Shown: positions 46,309 through 53,507 of the stretch, in pieces
Layout: the number at the start of each line of letters is the position of its first letter
Numbering within the stretch: position 1 is the stretch's first letter
NCBI RefSeq assembly: GCF_006547045.1
Contig: NZ_CP041242.1
Span: 754,001 to 818,000 of the forward strand
Direction: 5' to 3'
Length of the DNA stretch: 64,000 nucleotides
Origin: Lysobacter alkalisoli
GTDB lineage: Bacteria; Pseudomonadota; Gammaproteobacteria; Xanthomonadales; Xanthomonadaceae
Program-made: the position numbers and the translations under genes
Notes under the pieces: model-generated
What the model was told of the DNA's origin: nothing
The model's database searches: none
What the model saw: the letters and a program-made list of their open reading frames with translations, nothing else

Positions 46309-46356
46309 CGCCTCTCCCACCTGCGGGAGAGGGTAGGGGTGAGGGCAGGCCGTCAA
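46309..46356. repeat. Dispersed CCTCTCCC...GGGAGAGG repeat
   Basis: GCCTCTCCC-ACCTGC-GGGAGAGGGT followed by AGGGGTGAGGGC, in the ahcY leader between the riboswitch and the start codon. A related copy is at 49309-49345. This looks like the common intergenic repeat of gammaproteobacteria; here it may form a hairpin near the ribosome site. Confidence 0.6.
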
Positions 46357-46365
46357 GCCTCGCCA

Positions 46366-46447
46366 AACCGGGCGCCGTTGGTACGTGTTGAGCCCCGCCG
46401 AGCCTGGCCGCGCGGTGTACCGTGCGGTCGCAGCGCCCCTCGGCGGA
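46366..46447 (-). promoter_or_regulatory. SAH riboswitch of ahcY
   Basis: On the minus strand CCGCCGAGGGGCGCTGCGACC, a variable stem (GCACGGTACACCGCGC), GGCCAGGCTCGGCGG and, after a linker, AACGGCGCCC reproduce the S-adenosylhomocysteine riboswitch consensus. P1 is CCGCCGAG/CTCGGCGG and the pseudoknot GGGCGC/GCGCCC is intact. A -10-like TAGAAT at 46459-46464 starts transcription just before it. SAH binding should turn ahcY on. Confidence 0.93.
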
Positions 46448-46584
46448 AGCGAGCGGTAATTCTATCGTTTTTCGGAATCGGGATGCCGGGAGCGGGCGAC
46501 AGGCGCGGATGTCGGCAACCGGTAACCGCGCGTTGCTACAATCCGCATTCGCCATTCATATTTCACATTCTTGAAGGGATTCTC

Positions 46585-48480
46585 ATGGAAGGAACCAGCG
46601 ACAGCCGGGAATACGTCATCCGGGCCGAGGACGAACTGGCCGCTATCGCCGGGCGCTACGGCGTCACCCTGCAGATGCTCGATGCCGCCAATCCGGAGCA
46701 TCAGCTGTCGGTCCGGCGGCTGGTCGCCGGCGAGGCGTTGAATATTCCGCCAGCGCCTATGAGCGTGACCGGCGGCATCGATGAACGTGGTTTCAGTCCC
46801 GCTGCCGGCGTTTCGGGCAACAGCTTCGGCGTGTCCAGCCAGGTCGACGGCGTCGGGCACGCGCTGGAGTGGAATCCGGGCGACGGCAGCCTCAAGGGCG
46901 CGGTGCAGGGTTCGGTGCCGCTGCCGCAGCTGGGTGGGGTGCGGGTCGGTGCGGGCGGCAGCGTCGAGAGCGGCGTGCGCACGGTCGGCGGCAACACCGA
47001 GGTCAGCCTGTCGCAGGAAGTCGTGGCAGCGTCGGTCAGGCACAGCGCGGATGCCGGCAGCGTCTCGGCCGAGGCCATGCTCAGCGCCGGAAGCCGGGTG
47101 AAGTACGGGGTGATCCTGCCAGGCGAGGGACGCGATTTCGCCGAGGCCGCGCGGATCAACCCGTTCGACCCGACCACGGTCCCGGATGGCGCGACAGTCA
47201 CCCTGAATCAGCAGGATTTCGCCGGCACCGCCTTCGAGGCGACGTTCAGGCACATCGCGATCAGCAGCCAGCTGAGGGAGGCCGAGGGCGTCAGCTATTC
47301 GATCACCCGCGACGGCGACTCTGTGCGGGTGGTGATGGGGCCGAACCAGGCCGTGGAGGCGTTCAACGCGGTGGGCGTGAAGTCCGATATCGCGACCGCG
47401 ATGCTCGGCCGCCAGGACGCGCTGGGCAGCTCCATGCTGCAGACCGCGCGTTTCGACCTCTCCTCGCCCGATGGCCAGGCGGCGTTCGCGCACTTCGTCG
47501 GTACCGGCGAGGTCGCGCACCAGACGCCCGGCGTCAGCGAGGTCGCGACGATCCAGCGCACCGACTTCAATTCGCAGACCCGGCTGCAGTTGGGTCTGGG
47601 ACCGGAACAACTGCGCCTGCAGGCCGACCTGGCCGGACCGGCGAACACCGGGCAGTTCGTCACCACCACCTATGCCGACGGCTCCTACGCCCGGACTTCA
47701 GATCTGCAGTATTCGGGCAACGTGCCCCTGCAGGTGGTGCAGCGTTTCGACGCCGACGGCAACGAGCTTGCCGGCATGCGGGCCTACCGCTTCACGGTCG
47801 ACACCGACCGCCCCGAAGCCAGCTGGGTGGAGCGCAACATGCTCGGCCGTAACGAGGCCGCGGAGGAGCGTGCGATGGCGGAGATGCTGAACGTCGCGAT
47901 CGCCGGCGATCCGCGGGCCAGCGGCGGGCCGGTCCAGGCGGGCGACAAGGTCGTCATCGAGTTCAACGAAACGCAGATGCGGGCGTTCATGGGGCAGGTG
48001 CAGGCCGCCTCGCAACAGGACCGCAGCTGGATCGAGCAGCGCCAGGCATCCGGTCAGCCGGTCGAGAACATGGAGTTCGCGATCTCGATGGCGCGGCGCA
48101 TCGGCAGCGAGCCGTATGCGTTCTCGGAAAATCTGTACCGCTACTCGATGGGCGATCCCGCCGATGGCCGCTTCACTGCCATCGACGCGACGGTGCGTTC
48201 GGCGCAGGGCGCGGTGCTGAGCGGAACCGAATGGCGCCGTCCCGATCCTGCGCCGGAAATCGGCAGCCTGCCTCGCGACGCGGACCCCTCCCGGCTGTTC
48301 GATCATCTCGATCGGGCCGCGGAACAGGGCGGTCCCGCGCTCGACCGGGCGATCCGCGACGTCGGTGCTTCCGATCATGCGCGGGCGCTGCGCGAGGAGG
48401 CCGAGATGCGGGTGGATGCGCAATTGCAACAGGCTGCCGAGCAGGCCCAGGGCCGGCAGCAGGAAGCCCTGCAGCGGTGA
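46585..48480 (+). CDS. LysM-domain protein of unknown function (631 aa)
   Basis: The start ATG has AAGGGA just upstream. Residues ~9-55 form a LysM-like fold (YVIRAEDELAAIAGRYGVTL ... LVAGEALNIPP). There is no signal peptide. Residues ~90-180 are Gly/Val/Ser-rich with beta-type repeats. A large middle part contains FNAVGVKSDIATAML and a YADGSYARTSDL strand pattern. The C-terminal ~60 residues are helical and glutamine-rich (DAQLQQAAEQAQ). A Q-rich tail without a signal peptide recalls X-T4SS effectors, but the XVIPCD motifs are not visible. The next gene encodes a membrane protein that could be its partner or immunity protein. Confidence 0.7.
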   Translation: MEGTSDSREYVIRAEDELAAIAGRYGVTLQMLDAANPEHQLSVRRLVAGEALNIPPAPMSVTGGIDERGFSPAAGVSGNSFGVSSQVDGVGHALEWNPGDGSLKGAVQGSVPLPQLGGVRVGAGGSVESGVRTVGGNTEVSLSQEVVAASVRHSADAGSVSAEAMLSAGSRVKYGVILPGEGRDFAEAARINPFDPTTVPDGATVTLNQQDFAGTAFEATFRHIAISSQLREAEGVSYSITRDGDSVRVVMGPNQAVEAFNAVGVKSDIATAMLGRQDALGSSMLQTARFDLSSPDGQAAFAHFVGTGEVAHQTPGVSEVATIQRTDFNSQTRLQLGLGPEQLRLQADLAGPANTGQFVTTTYADGSYARTSDLQYSGNVPLQVVQRFDADGNELAGMRAYRFTVDTDRPEASWVERNMLGRNEAAEERAMAEMLNVAIAGDPRASGGPVQAGDKVVIEFNETQMRAFMGQVQAASQQDRSWIEQRQASGQPVENMEFAISMARRIGSEPYAFSENLYRYSMGDPADGRFTAIDATVRSAQGAVLSGTEWRRPDPAPEIGSLPRDADPSRLFDHLDRAAEQGGPALDRAIRDVGASDHARALREEAEMRVDAQLQQAAEQAQGRQQEALQR

Positions 48481-48586
48481 AGCCCGGCGGGAGGCAGCGT
48501 TGATCATCGTGCGGCCGGGCAGGCCGTTGGCGCGATGTCCCTCCGCCGCACTCCGGCCCGACCCGCACCGGGACGGAGAATGATGT

Positions 48587-49153
48587 GTGAATACTGAAAA
48601 TCTGAAGGAAACCGTGGTTCGCGCCGCCGAGCTGCTGGACCTGTTCAAGCGTCGAAGCGAGGAAACCGGGCGAGCCAATCGCGACAATGCCGCGCGCCTG
48701 CAACGCGTGGTCGAGGAGGCGCCGCAGCAGATCCGCAAGGCTGCCGACGATGCGCTCGGGCGTGTCTCCGGCGATGTCGCGCAGGCGGTCAAGGGCGGGC
48801 TCGGCAATTCGCTGAACGAGTTCCAGCGAGCGGCCGGCGACAGCCGCAAGCAGGTCGATGCGGCAGGGCAGGGTTTCGCCCAGCTGGCCCGTCAGGCGGC
48901 GACGCTGGAGAAGCGGCTGCTGATGGTCACCACCGCGGTCGGGCTGGTCCTGCTGCTGGCGCTGGCCATCGGCTCGGTCGGGCTGTGGTATCTGCAGCGC
49001 GAGGTTGCGCGCAACCAGGTCGAGCTCGAGTTGCTGCGCGCCTACAACCGGGCCGATGTCACCCTCTGCCATGACGGTCGGCTGTGCGCGCGTCTTGAAC
49101 CGGGCAGCGCCAACGACGGCAAGGAATACCGCCTGGTCGCACCCCGTCGCTGA
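48587..49153 (+). CDS. Single-pass coiled-coil membrane protein
   Basis: 188 aa from a GTG start (GGAG eight bases upstream). Residues 1-110 are helical, charged and probably coiled coil (VRAAELLDLFKRRSEETG ... EEAPQQIRKAADDALGRV). A single membrane helix (LLMVTTAVGLVLLLALAIGSVGLWYL) is followed by a short soluble domain with two cysteines (VTLCHDGRLCARLEPG). It follows the LysM gene by 106 bp on the same strand and the two probably work together. I recognise no family. Confidence 0.68.
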   Translation: MNTENLKETVVRAAELLDLFKRRSEETGRANRDNAARLQRVVEEAPQQIRKAADDALGRVSGDVAQAVKGGLGNSLNEFQRAAGDSRKQVDAAGQGFAQLARQAATLEKRLLMVTTAVGLVLLLALAIGSVGLWYLQREVARNQVELELLRAYNRADVTLCHDGRLCARLEPGSANDGKEYRLVAPRR

Positions 49154-49278
49154 CGGGAGTTCCAAGGTCGCTTGGGGGCGTGCTCCGCCATCAGCCGGGC
49201 CTTGGGTAGCGCCGGAGCGGCGACACGACGATCCGGCCTGACGCCGCGATTGGAGGCGTTGGCGGAGCCGGAACGACC

Positions 49279-49300
49279 ACGGGCCGCTTGCGCGGCCCGT
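49279..49300 (+). terminator. Hairpin after the LysM gene pair
   Basis: ACGGGCCGC-TTGC-GCGGCCCGT, a perfect 9-bp stem followed by GTCTT, lies between the convergent membrane protein and metK genes. Confidence 0.6.
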
Positions 49301-49308
49301 GTCTTACC

Positions 49309-49345
49309 CCAACCGCAACCCTCTCCCGTGAGGGAGAAGGGTTCA
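49309..49345. repeat. Second copy of the CCTCTCCC repeat
   Basis: AACCCTCTCCC-GTGA-GGGAGAAGGGTT is an inverted repeat with one unpaired A near the 3' arm. It matches the family at 46309-46356 and lies between convergent genes near the 3' end of metK. Confidence 0.6.
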
Positions 49346-49366
49346 ACGGCGGGCTTCAAGGACCAG

Positions 49367-50593
49367 TTACAGCTTGGCTGCCTTGCGCAGTTCCTCGGCC
49401 TTGTCGGTCTTCTCCCAGGAGAAGGCGGTCGCGGTCTGCTTCTTGCCGTCGGCATCGATGTAGCCGACTTCCTTCGGCTTGCGGCCGAAGTGGCCGTAGG
49501 CCGCGGTCTGCTGGTAGATCGGGTGGATCAGGTCCAGCATCTTGACGATGCCGTAGGGGCGCAGGTCGAAGTGCTTGCGGATCAGCTTCTCGATCTTGTC
49601 GTCGCTGATCTTGCCGGTGCCGAACGTGGTGACCGAGATCGAGGTCGGCTCGGCCACGCCGATGGCGTAGGACACCTGCACCTCGCACTTGTCGGCCAGG
49701 CCGGCGGCGACCACGTTCTTGGCCACGTAGCGGGCGGCGTAGGCGGCCGAGCGGTCGACCTTGGACGGGTCCTTGCCGGAGAACGCGCCGCCGCCGTGGC
49801 GGGCCATGCCGCCGTACGTGTCGACGATGATCTTGCGTCCGGTCAGGCCGCAGTCGCCGACCGGGCCGCCGATCACGAAGATGCCGGTCGGGTTGATGTG
49901 GACCTTGTTCTTCGGCAGCGACTCGTACCATTTCTTCGGCAGCACCGGCTTGAGGATGTGCTCGCGCACGGCCTCGACCAGGTCCTTCTGCCTGATGCCC
50001 GGGTCGTGCTGGGTCGACAGCACCACCGCGTCGAGGCCGATGATGCGGTTGTCGTTGTCGTAGCGCAGGGTGACCTGGCTCTTGGCGTCCGGGCGCAGCC
50101 AGGACAACTTGCCGTTCTTGCGCACCTTGGCCTGCTGCTCGACCAGGCGGTGGCTGTAGTAGATCGGCGCGGGCATGAATTCCGGCGCCTCGTTGCAGGC
50201 GTAGCCGAACATCAGGCCCTGGTCGCCGGCGCCCTGTTCTTCCGGCTTCTTCTGCTTCTTCTTGCTGCCATCCACGCCGGCGGCGATGTCAGGCGACTGC
50301 TTGCCGAGCATGTTGATGATCGCGCAGGTGTGGCCATCGAAGCCGACGCTGGAATTGTCGTAGCCGATCTTGTTGATGACCTTGCGGGTCAGCTCCTCGA
50401 TGTCGACCCAGGCGGTGGTGGTGACCTCGCCGGCGACGATCGCGGCACCGGTCTTCACCATCGTCTCGCAAGCGACGCGCGCACGCTTGTCCTGCGCGAG
50501 GATCGCGTCGAGGACGGCATCGGAGATCTGGTCGGCGATCTTGTCCGGATGGCCTTCGGACACGGATTCGGAGGTGAACAGGTAGCTGGACAT
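49367..50593 (-). CDS. metK: S-adenosylmethionine synthetase
   Basis: Makes SAM from methionine and ATP, 408 aa. Motifs are [44 protein letters not shown], the P-loop-like [21 protein letters not shown] and [21 protein letters not shown] lysine-rich insert ([10 protein letters not shown]) precedes GAGDQG, seen in xanthomonads. GGAG seven bases upstream supports ATG 50593. The leader has a possible attenuator abutting the ribosome site. Confidence 0.97.
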   Translation of the reverse strand: MSSYLFTSESVSEGHPDKIADQISDAVLDAILAQDKRARVACETMVKTGAAIVAGEVTTTAWVDIEELTRKVINKIGYDNSSVGFDGHTCAIINMLGKQSPDIAAGVDGSKKKQKKPEEQGAGDQGLMFGYACNEAPEFMPAPIYYSHRLVEQQAKVRKNGKLSWLRPDAKSQVTLRYDNDNRIIGLDAVVLSTQHDPGIRQKDLVEAVREHILKPVLPKKWYESLPKNKVHINPTGIFVIGGPVGDCGLTGRKIIVDTYGGMARHGGGAFSGKDPSKVDRSAAYAARYVAKNVVAAGLADKCEVQVSYAIGVAEPTSISVTTFGTGKISDDKIEKLIRKHFDLRPYGIVKMLDLIHPIYQQTAAYGHFGRKPKEVGYIDADGKKQTATAFSWEKTDKAEELRKAAKL

Positions 50594-50600
50594 GCGGCGG

Positions 50601-50642
50601 CTCCAAAAAAGGATGTTTATCCTTCGATTCGGATGAAAGGAT
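50601..50642 (-). promoter_or_regulatory. Possible attenuator in the metK leader
   Basis: In transcript order: ATCCTT (50642-50637), AAGGAT (50624-50619), ATCCTT (50614-50609), then four more T and GGAG, the ribosome site. AAGGAT can pair with either ATCCTT. Pairing with the second makes a small terminator-like hairpin with an AAAC loop and a T-run; pairing with the first frees it. Stems are only six bases, so stability is modest. Confidence 0.5.
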
Positions 50643-50880
50643 GGCCGCGCATGATACCGAAGTGCGGGCCGGGGTGCATTGTGCATGTTACGGGGGTTGC
50701 CGGAGATTAAGGCGTCTGCCCGTCATCCCGGCTTGATCAGCCATTCGGCTGCTGTAAAGCGCTAGCGCCGGGATAACGGTGAGACTGTCATGGCTCTGTC
50801 GCCGGGACGACATCTGATTGTCGCGGGCTGGCGCGAAGCTGCGCGCAGGCGGCCAAAGGCTGGCGTGACGCTTGAAACGT

Positions 50881-52608
50881 ATGGGCAAGATCGAACAGCG
50901 CCTGCAGCAACGTTTTCCGCACTGGTTCTCCGGGCGCCGCGCCCGACTCTCCCGTCCCCTCCTGCGCACCCTTGGTCGCTGGTCGCGGCTGGATGCGGCG
51001 GAACGCTTCCTGGAGGACAACGGCCATCTGCGTGGTTTCGACTTCGTGTCCGCGGCATTGGACTTCCTGCAGACGCGCTACAGCCATGACCCGGCCGAAC
51101 GGGCGCGCATCCCGGCCCGCGGGCGGCTGCTGATCGTCGCCAACCATCCGTCCGGGGCGCTCGATGCGCTGGCCCTGCTTGACCTGGTCGGCAGCGTGCG
51201 CCGCGACGTGCGGATCGTCGCCAACGATCTGCTGTCGGTGATCGACAGCCTCGACGACCTGCTGCTGCCGGTGAGAATCCTCGGCGGGCGACCGGGCGCG
51301 GACAGCCTGCGCGCGGTCGAGGCCGCGCTGGAGGCCGAACAATGCGTGATCGTGTTCCCGGCCGGCGAAGTCGCCCGACTCGGGCTGCGCGGGGTCACCG
51401 ACGGGCGCTGGCGGCGCGGCTTCCTGCGTTTCGCGCGTGCGACCGGGGCGCCGGTGCTGCCGATCCGGGTCGAGACGCGCAATTCGGCGTTCTTCTACGG
51501 TGCCTCGGCGCTGTTCAAGCCGGTGGGCACCGCCTTGCTCGCGCGCGAGATGTTCGCCCGCCGCCAGCGCCGGATCGCGCTGCGGATCGGCCGGCCGCTG
51601 AACCTGTCGGCGGATGCGAAACCGACCGAGGTGCTGCGCCGGGTACGGCGCGAACTGTTCTCGATCGGCACCCGGCACGAACGACCGGCAATGGCCGGGC
51701 CGGAACCGCTGATCGATCGCGTCGACCCGGTGCAGATCCGGGCCGGAGTCGAAGCCATGACCCTGCTCGGCGAGACCTTCGACGGCAAGCAGATCCGGGT
51801 CGGTCGACTGGCTACGGGCGCACCGTTGCTGCGCGAGATCGGCCGCTTGCGCGAGCTGACTTTCCGCCAGGTCGGCGAGGGCACCGGACGCCGGCTCGAT
51901 GTCGACGAGTACGACGGCTGGTACGAGCACATCCTGGTCTGGGACGCGGCCCAGTCGCGGATCGCCGGCGCCTACCGCATCGCCCGCGGTGCCGATGTGC
52001 TGCCGATGCGCGGGATGGCCGGGCTCTACACCGCATCGCTGTTTCGCTATGCCGATGAAACCGTGCCGCGCCTGCTCGAAGGCATGGAGCTGGGGCGCAG
52101 CTTCGTCGCGCCGGAGTACTGGGGCAGCCGCAGCATCGACTACCTGTGGCAGGGGATCGGGGCCTATCTCGCCCGTCATCCGGATGTGCGCTACCTGTTC
52201 GGGCCGGTCTCGATCAGTGCCGCGCTGCCGGTCGAGGCACGCGAACAGATCGTCGCTTACTACGCACGCTACTACGGCGGCGAGGCCGGGCAGGTGGTGT
52301 CGAACCGGCCGTTCCGGTATCGCGCTGCGCCGCCGGACTTCGATCCGGCGCTTGACGCCGCCACCGCGTTCCGGGTGCTGCGCGACAACCTCGATGCGCT
52401 CGGCGCGACCCTGCCGATGCTCTACAAGCAGTACACCGACCTGTGCGAACCGGGTGGCGCGCGTTTCCTCGCCTTCGGCGTCGATCCGGACTTCAGCGAC
52501 TCGGTCGACGGCCTGATCGAGGTCGACCTGGACAGGTTGCGACCGAAGAAACGCGCCCGCTACCTTCGAATTCCCGGCCACCCGCAAGACGTGGGCGCCC
52601 GCGCATGA
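50881..52608 (+). CDS. olsF: Bifunctional ornithine lipid acyltransferase
   Basis: 575 aa with two acyltransferase halves. Residues ~1-270 are PlsC-like: the HxxxxD site is in NHPSGALDAL and the FPAGEVAR block follows. Residues ~300-570 are an OlsB-like GNAT domain (VRLATG... LRELTFRQVGEG, YDGWYEHILVWD, ELGRSFV-like MELGRSFVAPEYWG, LFGPVSIS). In OlsF proteins the C-terminal half adds a 3-hydroxy acyl chain to ornithine and the N-terminal half adds the second chain, giving phosphorus-free ornithine lipids. TTG 50872 is an alternative start. Confidence 0.85.
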   Translation: MGKIEQRLQQRFPHWFSGRRARLSRPLLRTLGRWSRLDAAERFLEDNGHLRGFDFVSAALDFLQTRYSHDPAERARIPARGRLLIVANHPSGALDALALLDLVGSVRRDVRIVANDLLSVIDSLDDLLLPVRILGGRPGADSLRAVEAALEAEQCVIVFPAGEVARLGLRGVTDGRWRRGFLRFARATGAPVLPIRVETRNSAFFYGASALFKPVGTALLAREMFARRQRRIALRIGRPLNLSADAKPTEVLRRVRRELFSIGTRHERPAMAGPEPLIDRVDPVQIRAGVEAMTLLGETFDGKQIRVGRLATGAPLLREIGRLRELTFRQVGEGTGRRLDVDEYDGWYEHILVWDAAQSRIAGAYRIARGADVLPMRGMAGLYTASLFRYADETVPRLLEGMELGRSFVAPEYWGSRSIDYLWQGIGAYLARHPDVRYLFGPVSISAALPVEAREQIVAYYARYYGGEAGQVVSNRPFRYRAAPPDFDPALDAATAFRVLRDNLDALGATLPMLYKQYTDLCEPGGARFLAFGVDPDFSDSVDGLIEVDLDRLRPKKRARYLRIPGHPQDVGARA

Positions 52609-52642
52609 ACCCCCGGCAACTGTCTCCACTCCCGTAGCGCAG

Positions 52643-53458
52643 TTGCCACCCCGGCGACGCGCCGTCTTCATTTCTGATGTTCATCTGGGTTCAAAGCACT
52701 GTCACGCAGCGGAGCTTGCCGATTTTCTCGGCAGTCTGCGTTGCGATCGCCTGTACATGGTCGGCGACATCGTCGATCTGTGGTGGATGGCGCAGCGCCG
52801 CGCGCGCTGGGATGCGGCACACAACCGCGTGGTCGAGGCCCTGCATGCGCTGCGCCGGGCTGGCACCGAGCTGATCTACGTGCCCGGCAATCACGACCGC
52901 CCGATCCGCCGCTTCTGCGGGCTGGCGCTGCCGCGCATGCAGGTACGCCGCCGTACCATCCACGCCACCGCCGACGGCCGCCGCCTGCTGGTCACCCATG
53001 GCGATGACTACGATGCCATCACTCATTTCGGCAACCTGCAGGAAAAACTCGGCGACTGGTTGTACTACCGCATCCTCAGCGGCAACCGGATGTTCAACCA
53101 TGCGCGCCGCGCGCTGGGCATGCGCTACTGGTCGCTGTCCGAGTTTCTCAAGCGCCGGAGCGGTGCGGCCGAACGCTATATCGGCCGGTTCGTCCAGGCC
53201 GGGGTCGACGACGCATGCCGGCGCGGACTGGACGGCATCGTCTGCGGACACATTCATCGTGCCGATCTGTTCGAACGCGATGGCTGCATCTACGCCAATG
53301 ACGGCGACTGGGTCGAAAGCCTGACCGCGCTGGCCGAGGATCCGGACGGCACCCTGCGCCTGCTCTCGCATCGCGGCGACGTGCTGGTATCGCTGCCGGC
53401 GCGTGAGCGGTTCGTGGGGATGGACACCGGTTCGGACGCGCTGCCGGATGCGGCCTGA
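52643..53458 (+). CDS. LpxH-like metallophosphoesterase
   Basis: 271 aa of the calcineurin-like phosphoesterase fold. Metal ligands are in FISDVHLGSKH, GDIVDLWW, GNHDRPIR, VTHGDDYD and CGHIHRAD. The long insert (KLGDWLYYRILSGNRMFNHARR) is typical of UDP-2,3-diacylglucosamine diphosphatase relatives (LpxH/YbbF superfamily). Only a TTG start (52643) is available after the upstream gene, 34 bp away. It may act on a lipid-linked diphosphate; the exact substrate is unknown. Confidence 0.82.
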   Translation: MPPRRRAVFISDVHLGSKHCHAAELADFLGSLRCDRLYMVGDIVDLWWMAQRRARWDAAHNRVVEALHALRRAGTELIYVPGNHDRPIRRFCGLALPRMQVRRRTIHATADGRRLLVTHGDDYDAITHFGNLQEKLGDWLYYRILSGNRMFNHARRALGMRYWSLSEFLKRRSGAAERYIGRFVQAGVDDACRRGLDGIVCGHIHRADLFERDGCIYANDGDWVESLTALAEDPDGTLRLLSHRGDVLVSLPARERFVGMDTGSDALPDAA

Positions 53459-53507
53459 GCCGGCGTACGCGGCAGCCTGCAGGGCGGTCGACACGGTGGC
53501 ACGGGGC

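Noticed and set aside
46585-48480. X-T4SS effector with an XVIPCD domain
   Set aside because: Only the glutamine-rich tail fits; the conserved XVIPCD motifs were not found, so the label was not applied.
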